From Histoplasma ohiense (Eukaryota; Ascomycota; Eurotiomycetes; Onygenales; Ajellomycetaceae): a DNA stretch of 64,000 nt. This document shows positions 34,398 through 47,560 of this stretch, piece by piece (the stretch's first letter is position 1; each line of letters opens with the position of its first letter). The stretch spans positions 3,348,001-3,412,000 of the forward strand of contig JAEVHH010000006.1 in the NCBI GenBank assembly GCA_017607445.1. The letters run 5' to 3'. The translations under genes and the position numbers were made by a program. Under the pieces are notes generated by a model. It saw only the letters and a list, made by a program, of their open reading frames with translations. It had not been told where the DNA came from and did not search any database.

Positions 34398-37300
34398 ATG
34401 ACAGTCATAAGTGTGAAAAGTTGATGCAAAAACATCTTAAGCTTCACTGTCACAGTGAAACTCACTACATCTAAAAGTCTGCAAAAAGTACTTGTGCTAG
34501 TAGACTCTGAATCAGAAGTGAACTGTGTTGATGAATTTTGAGCAAAGAATCACAATCTAGAAGCTGCTCACTGCAAAATCAAAATGATCAAGTCAATTGA
34601 TGAATACATAATGCACTTCTTTGAAGAGTATAACATTGCAACTACTGTCATTGATCACAAGAATAATGCACAGCAGACATCTCATTTCTTTCATGCAATG
34701 AAGATGAAGAACTACAATCTTGTATTAGAATTTTCTTGATTAAGACAAACAAATTCTCTTATAGATTGATCAGATGAACAATTCTTTTTTAGAAGCTCTG
34801 AAGATAAACAACAGCCTCAAATTATTTCTGAATAAGATGTCTTAGCTGAAGTTCTCACAGAAGCTAGAGTAGAAATGCTTGTAGTATTATCTACAGAACA
34901 TTCAAAAGACTCAAAACATGCTTTATATGTATTCTCAACTGTGTATTTGAACTTGCTGACTGATCTATCTGATTATGTCATGTCATACACACATATCTTC
35001 TCAGAAGAAGCTGCTATAAGCATGAAAAGATCAAAAAAGATGAAACACTGCATAGATCTCAAATCTGATACACAATCTTCATTTATATCAATATACAATC
35101 TCTCTGAAACTGAGTTAGTCACTCTAAGAGAATATTTAAAAAATGTATTAGATAAAGAGTGGATACAATCATTCAGTAGTCTGACTGATGCACTGATTCT
35201 CTTTATCCTCAAAAAAGATGATGGACTCTGTCTTTGTGTAGACTATTGAGGATTAAATTGAATCATCATCAAGAACTGATATTCTCTATCTCTAATAAGT
35301 GAATTACTTGATAGACTTTCTAAAGTCAAGATGTTCACTAAGCTGGACCTTCAAGATGTCTATCACCACATACTTATAGCAGCAAAAGACCATTGAAAGA
35401 CAGTCTTTAGAATGAGATATAAACATTTTGAATATGTAGTTATACCATTTGAACTAGCTAATACTTCAGTGACATTTCAAGCATACATTAACAATGCCTT
35501 GTCTGATTTGTTGGATATATGTTGCATTGTCTATTTGGACGACATTCTCATATTCTCCAATTCAAAGCAGAAACATAAAGTGCATGTTACTAAGATGCTA
35601 GAATATCTCAAGTGTGTGAATCTATTTGCAAAACTCTCTAAGTATGAATTTGAAGTGGACAAAATCTCATTTCTGAGATTTGTTATAGATACAAATGATG
35701 TTGAGATGAAGTCAGACAGAGTCTCCACTATTGTGAAATGATCTACATCTAAATCAATTAAAGAGATTCAATTCTTCTTGAGTTTTGCTAATTTCTATCA
35801 GTGATTTATTAAGTCTTTCTCCTCTATTGCAGCCCCATTATTTGAACTTACAAAAGAGAGCAAGAAGAGGGAAAGAAAAGCTACTTTTATATGAACAGAA
35901 GATGCTCAAAATGCTTTTGATGAGCTCAAATCATGCTTTATGTATGCTTCTCTATTAGCTTATTTTGACTCAGCTTGATGTATTCAGATTGAATCTGATG
36001 TGTTCACTTTTGCAGTCACTGCTATCCTGTCACAGTTGCAGAATGATGGATACTGACATTCAGTTGCCTTCTGATCAAGAAAGTTGATTGATGTGGAAAT
36101 GTGTTATAATACTCATGATAAAGAACTCTTGACTATTGTAGCAGCATTTAAGAATTGAAGACACTATCTGAAGAGAAGTCAGTATTCAATTCAAGTCTGA
36201 TCTGATCATACCAATCTGCAGTACTTTATGACAACTAAGAAACTGAACAGACATCAGATCAGATGAATGAAAGCTTTATCTGCTTATGATTTTGTATTAC
36301 TGCATCACTCTGAATCAAAGAATTCAGCTGATGAGCTCAGTCATCACACAGACTACAGTGAGGTCTATAATGATCAAACTATGTTATCTACTCTGCAACA
36401 GAAGCTGAAACATGAAGATAGATTAGACTGAAAAGTTGATACTTCTTTTCAAAATGATATTTCTTCTGATATAGTCTGTGCACAGATCTCTAATAAGCAA
36501 AATACTTCTTTTAATGAGTGAAAAGTACTTCATACATTGATGTCTTCTACCTCTCACATAAACTCTTCCTCTTCATTGCACATTGAGCAATATATGCTCT
36601 GAATTGCAGTCAATAAGGCTATTCTTGAGGACTCAGCATATATAGAAATACTCAAATCCTTCATCTCATTTCTGAGTAAAGCACAGAAGATTGATTCTTT
36701 TGCTGCTGAGCAAAGAGAGAAGATAAAAGAGAAGAATATGACTGTCACTGAAAATATGCTATAGACAATTTCTGAGAATGATATATTGCATGCTGATGAT
36801 CATATGTATGTTTCTCAACAAAAGACACTCATTGATGAAATTATCAGTGCAAATCATGATGATCTGCAGGGGGGTCATTTTGGTATAAAAAAGTTCATAG
36901 ACAGCATCCAGAACAAATACTATTGACATGAGCTAGTCAGAGATATCAAAGATTATATATCCACTTATGATATTTGTCAAAAAGTAAAGTCAAAACAGCA
37001 CAGACAATATAGAGAATTGAGTACAATTCTTTTATCATCAAATTCTTTTGAGTTCATTACTATGAATTTTATTACAGACTTATCAGCCTCTACATTTCTC
37101 CATCAAATCTACAATGTAATTTTAGTGATTGTGAATATATATATCAAATTTACAATCTATATTCCTTGCACCAAAAACATTACTGCTGACAAACTAGCAG
37201 AAATTGTTTATACCAAGTTCTATACAATTTACAGAGTACTCAAAAACCATATATTCAATTGAGATTCACTGTTTACAAGCCATTATTGATCCATCTTTTG

Positions 37301-38186
37301 TTATATGCTAGACACACATCAGAAACTTTCAACAGCCTTTCATTCTCAAACAGATGATCAAACAGAACAACAAAATCAAATCTTGAAACATTATCTTTAA
37401 TATTTTATCAACTATCATCAAAATGACTGAACATGCTGGCTACTGCTGACACAGTTTGTTTACAATATCTCTCAACATGTCTCTACTGAAATGACATCCA
37501 CAGAAGTCTTAATGGAATATTGATCTGATTTGAAAATTAATGTCAGCAAACCACCACAATCAGTCATCATACATGCTGCTAGCCACATGAAACATATCAA
37601 GGAAACACATCATAAGCTCATCAAAAATCTACAAAAGACACAACAAACACAGAAAATCTATTATAATGCAAAACATAAACCTCAACAATTTAAAATAGAT
37701 GATTATATCATACTCAATGCAAAAAATCTCTGATTGCTGCACCCAGTTTGCAAACTTGATCATAAATATGTGGAACTCTTCAAGATTCTGAATATCATTG
37801 AAAAACAAGTGTACAAACTAGAACTGTTATCTTTATATAGAAGCATTCATTCTGTATTCCACATATCTTTATTGAAGTCATACAACCACAGAAATGGAGC
37901 TCTATCAGAACCAGGACTGAAACTTGTTGACAGTGAAGAAGAATATCAAGTTGAAGAAATTCTTGAAAAACAACAATAAAAAAACAGATCTTCAGAATAT
38001 CTTATAAGATGAACAGATTGAGATTCTAGTGATGATATATGGAAACTGAAAGAAAACATATTGAACACTCAGACATTTGAAATCTTTCTTGAACAAGAAA
38101 ACAAACAACAAATACAAAATCAATATACTTTCAAACATCAAAAGCACAAACATCAAGTTGAAAGACATCAGAAATGCAAATCTTAA
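34398..38186 (+). pseudogene. gypsy-2a pol (protease, RT, RNase H, integrase, chromodomain)
   Basis: About 1262 codons stay in one frame from ATG 34398 to TAA 38184-38186. Protease: 'VLVDSESEVNCV' near 34500, with D-S-E for D-S-G/T. RT: 'Y-L-D-D' intact at 35532-35543. RNase H follows at about 35990-36330. The integrase zinc region has two His near 36860-36890, with one Cys retained in 'YDIC' near 36970. Core motifs follow to 37380 ('STAFHSQTDDQTEQQ'). A chromodomain ends it near 37940-38070 ('EYLIRWTDWDSSDDIW'). Stops are largely TGA. Confidence 0.87.
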
Positions 38187-39201
38187 ATTGAAAAACACTA
38201 GAAGTGCAAATCTCACTCAAACTTCAATTAAATGCATTCTTTTTAGAAGGATTTTATCAGAGAAAAGAGAAAAAAGAAAAAAATTCAATTTGGGTATAAT
38301 AAATACAAAAAATAAAATATACAAACAAGAAAAAAACAAAGAAAACAGATTTTAAGAAAAGTCTAAAGACTCTCAGTTCATTCACTCTCATCTCATCTCT
38401 CATCTCTCACTTTCTCTTCTTTCTTTCATCATCTCTCTCATCTTCTCTCTCTGCCACTCTCACTCAATACTCCTTCTGATATTTGTAAATTATCAGCACT
38501 CATTTTGAGTGCAGAGGTATAGACAAATGTCTATCTCACAAAATATTTGTCTTCTCACTTCTCTTCTCTCTCATCAATTTACTCATTTTCTGACATATCT
38601 GATGAAGAAAGACATTTTCTCTCATCTTCTTCTCTCACTTCTTCACTGTTCAGAGCACTCTCTTCCTCTGCTTCACAGACATCAGTGATAAATTGGCAAA
38701 GAAAGCAGATATCATGAGCACTGCTGCAGTCATCAGTGTCTTCACAATCTTCTTCATTGACTTTTCAGTCATCTTCTCTTTCATCAATCTCTTCTCAGCT
38801 GACTTCTTCACTGCAGAACTTCTGAAGCTCATCATCTTCAAAATTCTCTTTTTCTCTAACATCTCTGTTCTGAAAGAATCAGACACAATCATGATCTTCA
38901 AAATCTGCACCTCTGCAGACTCAGCTGCTGTCTGATGCTGAGATCATAGAGCATTCACCTCTGCTCTATCTCAAATGAACAGCATCATCAGATGAGATGT
39001 GTTCAATTGTTTTATCAAACAACAAAGATGACTTTTGTGATTGATCATATTCTTCTCAGCTGCCACCCCTGCAAAAATAAACACTCACCCACATATGATG
39101 TGCCTCAGAAGAGGCATATCACATATCTAGCATCATTATCAGTATATCAACATTGCTGAAGAAAAAGAAAAAGAAAACAAGAATTAAAGAGAATTACTCA
39201 T
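38187..39201 (-). other. gypsy-2a region between pol and passenger exon 2; possible later passenger exons
   Basis: No sense-strand gene fits here. On the minus strand two frames stay largely open. One is basic, Lys/Met-rich ('KKSAEKRLMKEKMTEKSMKK', 38910-38650). The other is acidic, Asp/Glu-rich ('ENFEDDELQKFCSEEVS' and onward). Either could be the C-terminal part of the antisense passenger gene; an acceptor-like CTTCAG lies near 39150. I cannot decide between the frames. A pyrimidine-rich run at 38380-38460 has no assigned role. Confidence 0.4.
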
Positions 39202-39516
39202 GAGTTTGTAGAATTTCTCTGCAGAGGCACAAGTCTCACAACACTTCTGAGTATTTGACTTCAATACACATCAAAAATTGACATCTTCAAGTCTAGAGAC
39301 ACAATGTTTGCACAGAATTCAACTGTTGTGTGTCACATGATTAGAGCTAAACCTAGAGCAATATAACAAGTGAACAGTGAATGGCACTATACAGAAACAA
39401 GCTAGTGATGCATGTGATCACACTAATAATGCCACTGACAAGGAACACCAACAATAATATGTGATAAGTGCTCAAAGAACAACTTACTTAAAATTGAGAT
39501 AACTGAGAGAGCCCAT
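39202..39516 (-). pseudogene. Antisense passenger gene of gypsy-2a, exons 1-2 (Cys-cluster protein)
   Basis: This gene lies on the strand opposite to gag-pol, between pol and the 3' LTR. Exon 1 (39516-39488) encodes 'MGSLSYLNF'. The intron (39487-39353, 135 bp) has GTAAGT and CTCTAG borders. Exon 2 (39352-39202) joins in frame and contains C-x2-C-x10-C-x8-CC-x2-C, starting 'CKHCVSRLEDVNF'. The next donor reads ATGAGT where GTGAGT is expected, a CpG-type change. The gypsy-2b copy at 57233-57550 has exons of identical length, 29 and 151 bp. The function is unknown; the cysteine spacing suggests metal binding. It closely resembles the passenger of gypsy-3. A TGA in exon 2 breaks it. Confidence 0.65.
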
Positions 39517-40890
39517 TTCAATAAAAAAGAGGGGGGGAGAGAGAACAATGATATAAAAATTTAAAAATTTTTTTTTTTTTGAGAACAAGAAATCACAGCA
39601 GAAGAGGCAAGAAGTTTTGATGATGATCAAGTTAAAAAAGAAGAGAAATCTTTAAGAAGAAAGAAATTCTTTTTGCTTTTCTGCATGCAATCTCTAGCAA
39701 TCAAAGAATCCACCAATTCCATCTCATTAGAAAATCAATAACAATGTGTATACAAGCTATCTAGAGAATGTGATTGATACACTGCTATCAACAAATGAAA
39801 CTTACAATATGGAAATGTAATTATCTACTAGCAAGCAATCTATACAATTGCTGAGGGCAGCTCTTATAAAAAAGAGAGGCAATTGTAATGCACTCATTTA
39901 TTATTTCCTTATTATCTTCACTTATTCTTATCTCTTTCCATTATACTCTCACTACTGCTATTTCTACATGTATATATATATTGATGTATGTATTTCGCAC
40001 ATCTTCTTTCTCTTTCTTTTCTTCCTTAGCAATTGTGACAGGTTAGCACCCGTTAGTAATCAACTTACACAACCAACTCCCCTTCTGCACCCGCTCGTTC
40101 CTGGCTGTTGTGACCTTGTGTAACCCTCGATGTTCTTCCACTCCATGCTCCGTGCTTGTGTAGTTTCTAACAATTCTTCCACATAGCTTCTTACATTCTT
40201 CTGCTCTGTGTTTCACACTTGCATAGTCTCTAACGATTCTTCTGTGTAGCTCTCAATGATTCTCCCACCCCATGTTCCATGCTTGTGTAGCTTCTAATGA
40301 TTCTTATGTGTACCTCTTAATGTTCTTCCACTCTGTGCTTCACTGTGGAGTGGCTTCTGATATTCTTCCACTCTGAACTTTCCTCTATAAGAATCCTCTT
40401 TGTATGACCTTTTCTTCTGATTTCTTTTCTCTTTCTTTTCTTAATCAATTCATAATCTGTAATTAGAATAGTACCAAATCATTAATTGAAGTACATCTGT
40501 TACATTATGAATTGATTCTTCTGTGTTTTAGGCCTGAGTGTCTTGTTATTAGTTCTTACATCTGAGTGTGTTGTTTAATGCCTGAGTGTGTTGTTACCAG
40601 TTCTTACATCTGAGTGTGTTGTTTACAGATCTAAGTGTCTAGTTGTTACAAGAGATTTCTTGTGGGTCTGAGTGTTCTTATTGTTAGTTATATAGACTGT
40701 CATGTCTAAGTGTCTGAAACACAATTGACTGTGTTCTACAAGGCCTGAGTGTCTATGAACTGTAACACTGTGAATAGTGTTCATGAAGAAGCTTGATCAA
40801 GCTTAGCACTGCAACACTACAAATAATGCCTGTGAGAGGACTGAGTATTTCTTTTCTTTTTTTTATTATTATATGTTCTTAGATATCAAA

Positions 40891-41904
40891 ATGAACTACA
40901 AGCAATTCTATGAACACTCATCACACCCAAACACAGTGGACAATAACTTAGACCTATGAAGCATCCTTCAGCAGCAGGTGCTACAGATGGCTGAATTGCA
41001 ATGATGACTTACTGAGATGAGCACTCCCACATTCATCATTTCTTCTACACTCATGTCTCATGAAAAGCTCTCAAGAGAGAAGCTTTCAATCCTTGACAAA
41101 TATGAGGAAGACCTAGCACTCTACCTCACATGGAAGTCAAAAGTGAACATCAAATTGGACATTGATGAATGAGCAATAGGCTCACTATCCAATCAAGCAT
41201 GGTATATTCATAGCAGATTGGATGGCAATGTGTTAGCAAAATTCCAACCCTGAATGAGCCATTGTCAGAATCATCAGCATACATCAGAGCTAGTCTTTCA
41301 ACAACTCAACTCCCTCTTCCTCAATTCTATACTTCAAGCCAAGGCATTAGACTGGCTTAATTGAACTCATCAGATGAATGTTGTGTTGACAACTTATCTT
41401 TCTGAATTTGATTGCAAGCTTCTAGAAGCAGATGGGCAAGACTGGGATGATGCTGTCAAGATCAACATATTGTTCAAAAACTTGAACTTTCAATTGTATA
41501 ACTGAAGTGTAGAGTATCTGAAGTTCTCAATATACAGCAAATTCTGTGCTGATCTTTGTCTGTTGAACAATGATCTGTCTCAGTTCCATGTGCTTCAAAA
41601 TTGCAGAGGATTCTGCTGAACAAATGTGTACATCTCAAACCACTCTGCAGCACCCCCCATCTCTGAACCAGAATCAATGAACTGAGTTCCACATGTAAAT
41701 GCAAGTCATCTGAGGGTCCTCAATGTCTCAGAAAAGGACACTGCTGACTGAATTGTCAGAGAAGTCTGCATATGCTGTGACAAGTCAGAGCACTTTGCAA
41801 ATCAATGTCTGAATGTGATTGCTCTGAGTAAACCCCCCACATGTGTAAATGCTGTGTCGCCTGTGGATAGACAAGAACAGAGAAAAGATGAGCTCTTGCT
41901 CTAA
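40891..41904 (+). pseudogene. gypsy-1d gag
   Basis: ATG 40891 to TAA 41902-41904 is 337 codons, colinear with gypsy-1b. The zinc knuckle is present at about 41767-41808 in the form 'VCICCDKSEHFANQC', where the second residue group reads C-I-C-C through a CAC-to-TGC-type difference at the His/Cys neighbour. Fewer stop codons are present than in the other copies. Pol starts 53 bp after the stop in another frame. Confidence 0.85.
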
Positions 41905-41957
41905 AATATGGATGAGAGCTCAAGAAGCAGAAAGTTAGCTGAAGATTTGAGCAGAAG

Positions 41958-44900
41958 ATGCAAGCAGACACAATCATGATCTCTGTCATTGTAAATAGCT
42001 TAGTCAATGTATGAGCAATGGTAGACAGTGGTTTCCTTCACTATGCTCTTATAGACACTCAGCTGGTTGAGAAGCATAAGCTTCAATGTATCTTCTTTTT
42101 CAAACTGTGTAAGCTCAGTGAATTTGACAGCTTCAGAGGATCCACCTCCTACAACATGATAAGATTTAATGTTGATGTAGAAGGACATGAGAAAAAGAAT
42201 GTATATGCATACAAAATACAAAGCCTTGAGTACAATCTAATGCTTGGCCTATCATGGCTCACAGAATTTGAAACCTTGTTGGATGCATGCAATCACTGCC
42301 TTATTTTCCCAGAAGATGACTGTGTTTACAAGAAGGATGTTGATAGAACTGCTGATCTCACTCAGATATCAGCAGAAGCATACAAACTACTAATTCATCA
42401 AGTGTATGAGAAGAAGAATGTCCAAGTGTTCACTGCTAGTATGATGGATATCAAAAAAGTGTTAGAAAAGCTAGAACTCAAAGATCTCAAGAAACTGCAC
42501 AAGAAACTACTCAAATCATATGAAGACTTTGCAGATGTGTTCAATGAAAAAGAAGCTGAAAAGCTTCCTCCTCACTGAGAACCTGGTATAGATCATATAA
42601 TTGAGCTCATCAAGAAGAATGATAAGAACCCACAATCACTCTGAGATTCTCTCTACAGTATGTTGCATGATGAGCTTCTCATTCTATGAAAAACACTCAA
42701 TGAACTATTGAACAAAGACTTCATTCATGTTAGCAACTCATCTGCTGCAGTATCTGTACTGTTCATGAAGAAATCAGAAAAAGGCTTACAATTCTGTGTT
42801 GACTACTGAGAACTCAACAAGATTACATGGAAGGACTGATACCCTCTTCCACTCATCAATGAAATGCTTGAATGAGTAGGAAAAGCAAAATGATTTATGA
42901 AGCTTGACATCTCTGCGGCCTTCTATAAGATAAGGATTAATGAAGGTGATGAATGGCTAACTGCTTTTTGTATGTGTTACAGATTATATGAATGGACAGT
43001 GATCTCTTTTGAATTAGTGAATGCCTCAAACATGTTTCAGAAATATATTAACTGGGCTCTATGAGATCTGCTTGATGAGATTGTCTCAGTGTATATGAAT
43101 GATATTCTGATCTTCACTGATGGACTGCTCACTGAGCATCACAAGTATGTACAACAAGTGCTTGACTGTCTATGAAAAGCTGAACTGCAAGTGGACATTG
43201 ACAAATGTGACTTTGAGATCAAGTCTACAACCTATCTAGAATTCATCATCAAAGCTGAAAAAGGCGTACGCATGGATTCTAAGAAGATGGAAGCAATCCT
43301 CAACTGGGAGGCACCAGTCTCAGTAAAAGAGACTAGAAGCTTCCTAGAATTTGTCAACTTCTACTGAAGATTCATCAAAAACTTCTTCAATATCATACAA
43401 CCACTGATGGATCTGACCCAGAAAGACACTGTGTTTCAATGGACTGATGAAGTGGATGCAGCATTCAAAAAGCTGAAGTGTATGTTCACAAGTGCCTCAA
43501 TGCTGCAATCATTTGATTCAGATAAGCATACAATTCTCGAAATGGATGTCTCAGGTTATGTAGTAGATGGGGCACTGATGCAATATGATAATAAAGATGT
43601 TCTACAACTCTGTGTCTTCATCTTGAAAAAGATGTCATCTGCTGAATGCAACTATGAGATCTATGACAAGGAGCTTCTAGTGATCATACAATGTCTCAAA
43701 GAATGAGAGTCTGAACTTATGAGCATTGAAAAGTTTGAGATTGTTACTGATCATAAGAACTTAGAGTACTTCACAACCACTTATAAGCTCACTGAAAGGC
43801 ATATGCATTGATCATTGTTTCTTAGCTGTTTTTCATTCACAATTCATTATTGATCTGAAGTAGAGAACACTCTTGTGAATGCTCTGTCCCACTGAGAACA
43901 AGATATGCCATCTGATGACTTGGATGACAGATGGAAACACTGAGAGCATTGATTAATCAACTCTGCAATCATAGAAAGTTCTACACAATCAGACAAACCC
44001 CATGTACATATCAATCAGTCCTGAGCTCAAGAACCCTTGCTCAAAGAACAATGGAAGCTAGCAGCAGAAGCAGATGAATTCTGACAACAAGCTGCTGAAG
44101 CTGTATGAAACAGAGCACCTCAATTCTCTGCAAGTGTATACTCAAGAATGGATATCTCAGCATGTTCAATCAATGATGACAACTGCTTACACTTTTGAGA
44201 TAGATGATGGGTTCTTGATTCAGAATCTCTATAAACACAGATCATGCAAGAAATTCATAACTTGCTGATGATCAGACACTCAGAATGTGAAATCATGTAC
44301 AACATCATCACTCAAGAATTCTACTGACCAGATATATTGAAAGACATACACTGGTTTGTATGCAACTGTGATTGCTGCAGCTCAGTGATAATATGACATG
44401 AACACTGAAAAGAAATGCTGAAGCCTCTATCTGTCTCCAACTGAACTTGATATGATATAGTTATCAATTTTGCAGTTTTCTTATCTGAAAGTGGAGGTTC
44501 TATGAACATTTTAGTTATTGTTGACTGACTCAGCAAGGGTGTAATACTACAGCTCTGTGACAAGATGGATGCTGAAGTAGTTGCAGATGCCTTCATCAGA
44601 AGTCTGTTCTATTGTATACACAGTCTGTCTTCATTCATTGTGTCAGATAGAGACAGTCAATTCATCAGCACACTCTGAGTCTGTGTATGTCAATTATTAA
44701 GAATTGAATGAAAGTTATCAATGGTGTATCATTCAGAGACTGATGAAGCTACTGAGAGAATGATATAAATGATAAAGAACATTCTCTGTAAGTTCTGTAA
44801 TTACACACAAGACAACTGAAGCAATCTGCTGTCACACACTGAGATTGTGATTAACAGTTGAGATTTCACTACAACAGATGTAAGCTCATTCTTTCTTCTA

Positions 44901-45536
44901 CATAGATACAACTTAGAGGTTTTGAACTTCTCTGAGACTCTTCAAGAAACCACATACACTCACAGCCTTATACAGACAGCAGAGAACATTGTGAGCAAGC
45001 TGAAGAAAGTTCACAAATGAGCAGAAGCTTCAATGATCAGTGCTCAGCAAAATTATGAGAATCAAGTGAACATCAGAAGAAGTTCTGTGACCTGATATCA
45101 TATAGAAGACAAAGTCTGACTGAATCTCAAAAACATAAAAATGAACCATCCCTCATATATGCTAGATTACCACCACACCAAGTATACAGTGAAGGAAGTG
45201 CTAGGCACACATGATTATTGACTTAACATTCCATCTGGCATTTATGATGTCTTTCATACAAACCTGCTCTGATCTGTGGCTGAGGATCCATTCCCCTCAC
45301 AGAGAACCTCTGATTGACAGCCACTCATCATTGTAGAAGAAGACAACAAACTCAAGTGGGAAATCAAAGCAATTCTTGATGATAGAACCAACCATCATCA
45401 TTGTGAATATCTCATCAAATGGGTAGAATATGATTGTTCAATCTGGGAATCTGTGTCTGTCTTGAAGGACACCACCGCTCTCAACATCTATGAGTCCTCA
45501 CTCATCTCAGTAGGGAGGGATAATGTGATGGGTTAG
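41958..45536 (+). pseudogene. gypsy-1d pol, best-preserved gypsy-1 copy
   Basis: ATG 41958 to TAG 45534-45536 is again 1192 codons. A 186-codon open stretch at 42018-42578 covers the protease with an intact D-S-G ('MVDSGFLHYALIDTQL') and the linker to RT. RT has Y-M-N-D at 43092-43103. RNase H 'ILEMDVSGY' lies near 43535. The integrase spans about 44230-44980 and the chromodomain, with 'CEYLIKWVEYDCSIWES', lies near 45400. TGA stops still occur about every 100-200 bp in RT and integrase, so it is not active. Confidence 0.88.
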
Positions 45537-47560
45537 CATCTGTTAGTAATCAACTTATGCAATCAACTCTTCTTCTGCATCTGCTTGTTTCTGGCTGTTG
45601 TGATCTCACATAATCCTCAATGTTCTTCTGCTCTGTGCTCTGCACTTGTGTAGTTTCTAATGATTCTTCTGTATAGCTTCTTACATTCTTCTGCTCTGTG
45701 TTCCACACTTATGTAGTCTCTAATGATTCTTCTGTGTAGCTCTCAATGATTCCTCTGCTTCACATTCTGTGCTTGTGTAGCTTCTAATGATTCTTATGTG
45801 TACTTCTTAATATTCTTCTGCTCCACACTCCACTGTGGAGTGGCTTCTGATATTCTTCTGCTCTGAACTTTCCTCTATAAGAACTCTCTTTGTATGATCT
45901 TTTCTTCTGATTTCTTTTCTCTTTCTTTTCTTAATCAATTTGTAATCTGTAATTAGAATAGTATCAAATTGTTAATCGAAGTACGCCCGTTACAGCAATT
46001 AGCTATGCTACATTACACTACTATATTACACTTTACAATATATTACTATTATCTCCGCTATGCTATAAACTATCTTCTACTGTTACTCTTCACACTGTCA
46101 CTACACCTCACAGAATGTTTGTAGAATTGTTCATAGTTCATTTTGATGTTTAAAAATATGTAATAATAATATAAAAAAAAAAGAAAAAGAAATACTTGTA
46201 GACATTTGATTCTCTTGCAGACACTATTTACAGTGTTGTGATGCTAAGCTTGATCAAGCTTCTTTGTGAATGCTATTCACAGTGTTACAGTTTGTAGACA
46301 CTCAGACCTTGTAGAACATGATTGATTATGTTTCAGATGCTTAGACACAACAGTCTATATAACTAATGATGAGAGCACTCAGACTCATGAGAGATCTCTT
46401 GTAATGACTAGACACTCAGATCTGTAAACAATGCACTTGAGTGTAAGAACTGATAACAACACACTCAGATGTAAGAACTGATAATGATGCACTCAGATGT
46501 AAGAACTAATAACAAGACACTCAGATCTTAAATGCAGAAGAATCAATTCATAATATAACAGACATACTTCAATTAATGATTTGATACTATTCTAATTACA
46601 GATTACAAATTGATTAAAGAAAGAAAGAGAAAAGAAATCAGAAGAAAAGATTGTATGAAGAGAGTTCTTATAGAGAAAAGTTTGAGATGGAAGAATATCA
46701 GAAGCCACTCTACAGTGATGTGCAGAGCAGAAGAACATTAAGAGCTACACAGAAGAATTGTTAGAAACTACACAAGTGCAGAGTATGGAATGAAGAAATC
46801 ATTGAGAGCTACACAGAAGAATTGTTAGAGACTATATAAGTGCAGAACATGAAGTGAAAGAACATTAGAAGCTATACAGAAGAATCATTAGAAACTATAC
46901 AAGTGCAGAGCACAGAGTGAAAGAACATTGAGGGTTACATGAGGTCACAACAGCCAGGAACAAGCAGGTGTGGGAGGGGAGTTGATTGCGTAAGTTAATT
47001 ACTAATAAGTGCTAACCCATCACATTTGTCAATTTTTATCATTGATTCATATACAAGTTCTTGATAATAACAGCACCTCTGACTGAATTGTTAAAAGATT
47101 ATGAAATGAAAAGAGAGAAGAATAATGCATCTGTTCAGTTAGATGAAAACTGCAAGCATGCAATTTTGCAGTTAAAAGAATGCTTTACAAAAGCACTGTT
47201 GTTGATTGTAATAGGCGCAACGGAGATATCTATATTAGAAAATAGCTATGTGGCGATAGAAGAACACAGAACACGCCAGAATTAATGAGGAGGGACATAG
47301 CACACAGCATCATAGGCGGCTGTAGGGCATGGTGATCACCTATATAATGCTCACTGATATCTGTAGATATTAGAAGATCAGTGATTAGTTTTGAATAATA
47401 GAGATTGCTATCTTCTTAACATTCTACATGTGTACTTCACACTATTTTCATAATTATATCTACAACCATCTCTTACAATTCTAATTGCTCTAAACTTTAT
47501 TTGAGTGATCTGTTGTTACACACACCTACAATAAAGCATACAACATTAGTTAAAACATGT

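Larger units (their letters stand above)
40034..45994 (+). mobile_element. gypsy-1d: innermost, complete gypsy-1 in the gypsy-2a 3' LTR
   Basis: LTRs 40034-40504 and 45524-45994 are both 471 bp, with TG...CA ends. The duplication GCAAT lies at 40029-40033 and 45995-45999, in the middle of the gypsy-2a 3' LTR. The polypurine tract AGGGAGGGATAA precedes the 3' LTR. It keeps more GG/CC (for example near 42150-42260 and 43300) than gypsy-1a and -1b, in line with being the last insertion in this nest. Confidence 0.96.
32736..46112 (+). mobile_element. gypsy-2a: Ty3/gypsy element with its 3' LTR split by gypsy-1d
   Basis: 5' LTR 32736-32998 (263 bp); 3' LTR 39884-40033 plus 46000-46112 (150 + 113 = 263 bp). 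Gag and pol are followed by about 1.7 kb that holds an antisense passenger gene, then a polypurine-like AAAAAAGAGAGGCAAT before the 3' LTR. The duplication is GGATG at 32731-32735 and GAATG at 46113-46117; the single G-to-A difference fits the mutation pattern of the region. It lies inside gag of gypsy-1c. Confidence 0.95.
31746..46141 (-). pseudogene. gypsy-1c gag, split in two
   Basis: The start codon lies at 46141 and the first eight codons run down to 46118. The remaining 990 bp lie at 31746-32735, with TAA at 31746-31748. The sum is 1014 bp, exactly the length of gag in the other copies, which confirms that gypsy-2a and its five-base duplication are the only insertion. The zinc-knuckle region is near 31860-31900. 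Confidence 0.85.
27656..47024 (-). mobile_element. gypsy-1c: gypsy-1 element split by gypsy-2a
   Basis: LTRs at 27656-28126 and 46554-47024 are both 471 bp (three tandem units). The right LTR starts TATAAC where TGTAAC is expected. The duplication TTTGT lies on both outer sides. Pol is whole at 28114-31692; gag is cut by gypsy-2a, which inserted at 32736 with duplication GGATG (left) and GAATG (right). Without gypsy-2a the element is about 6 kb, like the other gypsy-1 copies. Confidence 0.95.

Noticed and set aside
38693..38935. Plus-strand frame of 80 codons in the gypsy-2a 3' region
   Set aside because: It is Phe/Ile/Ser-rich as expected for the complement of a Lys/Asp/Glu-rich minus-strand frame; the minus strand is the better candidate.
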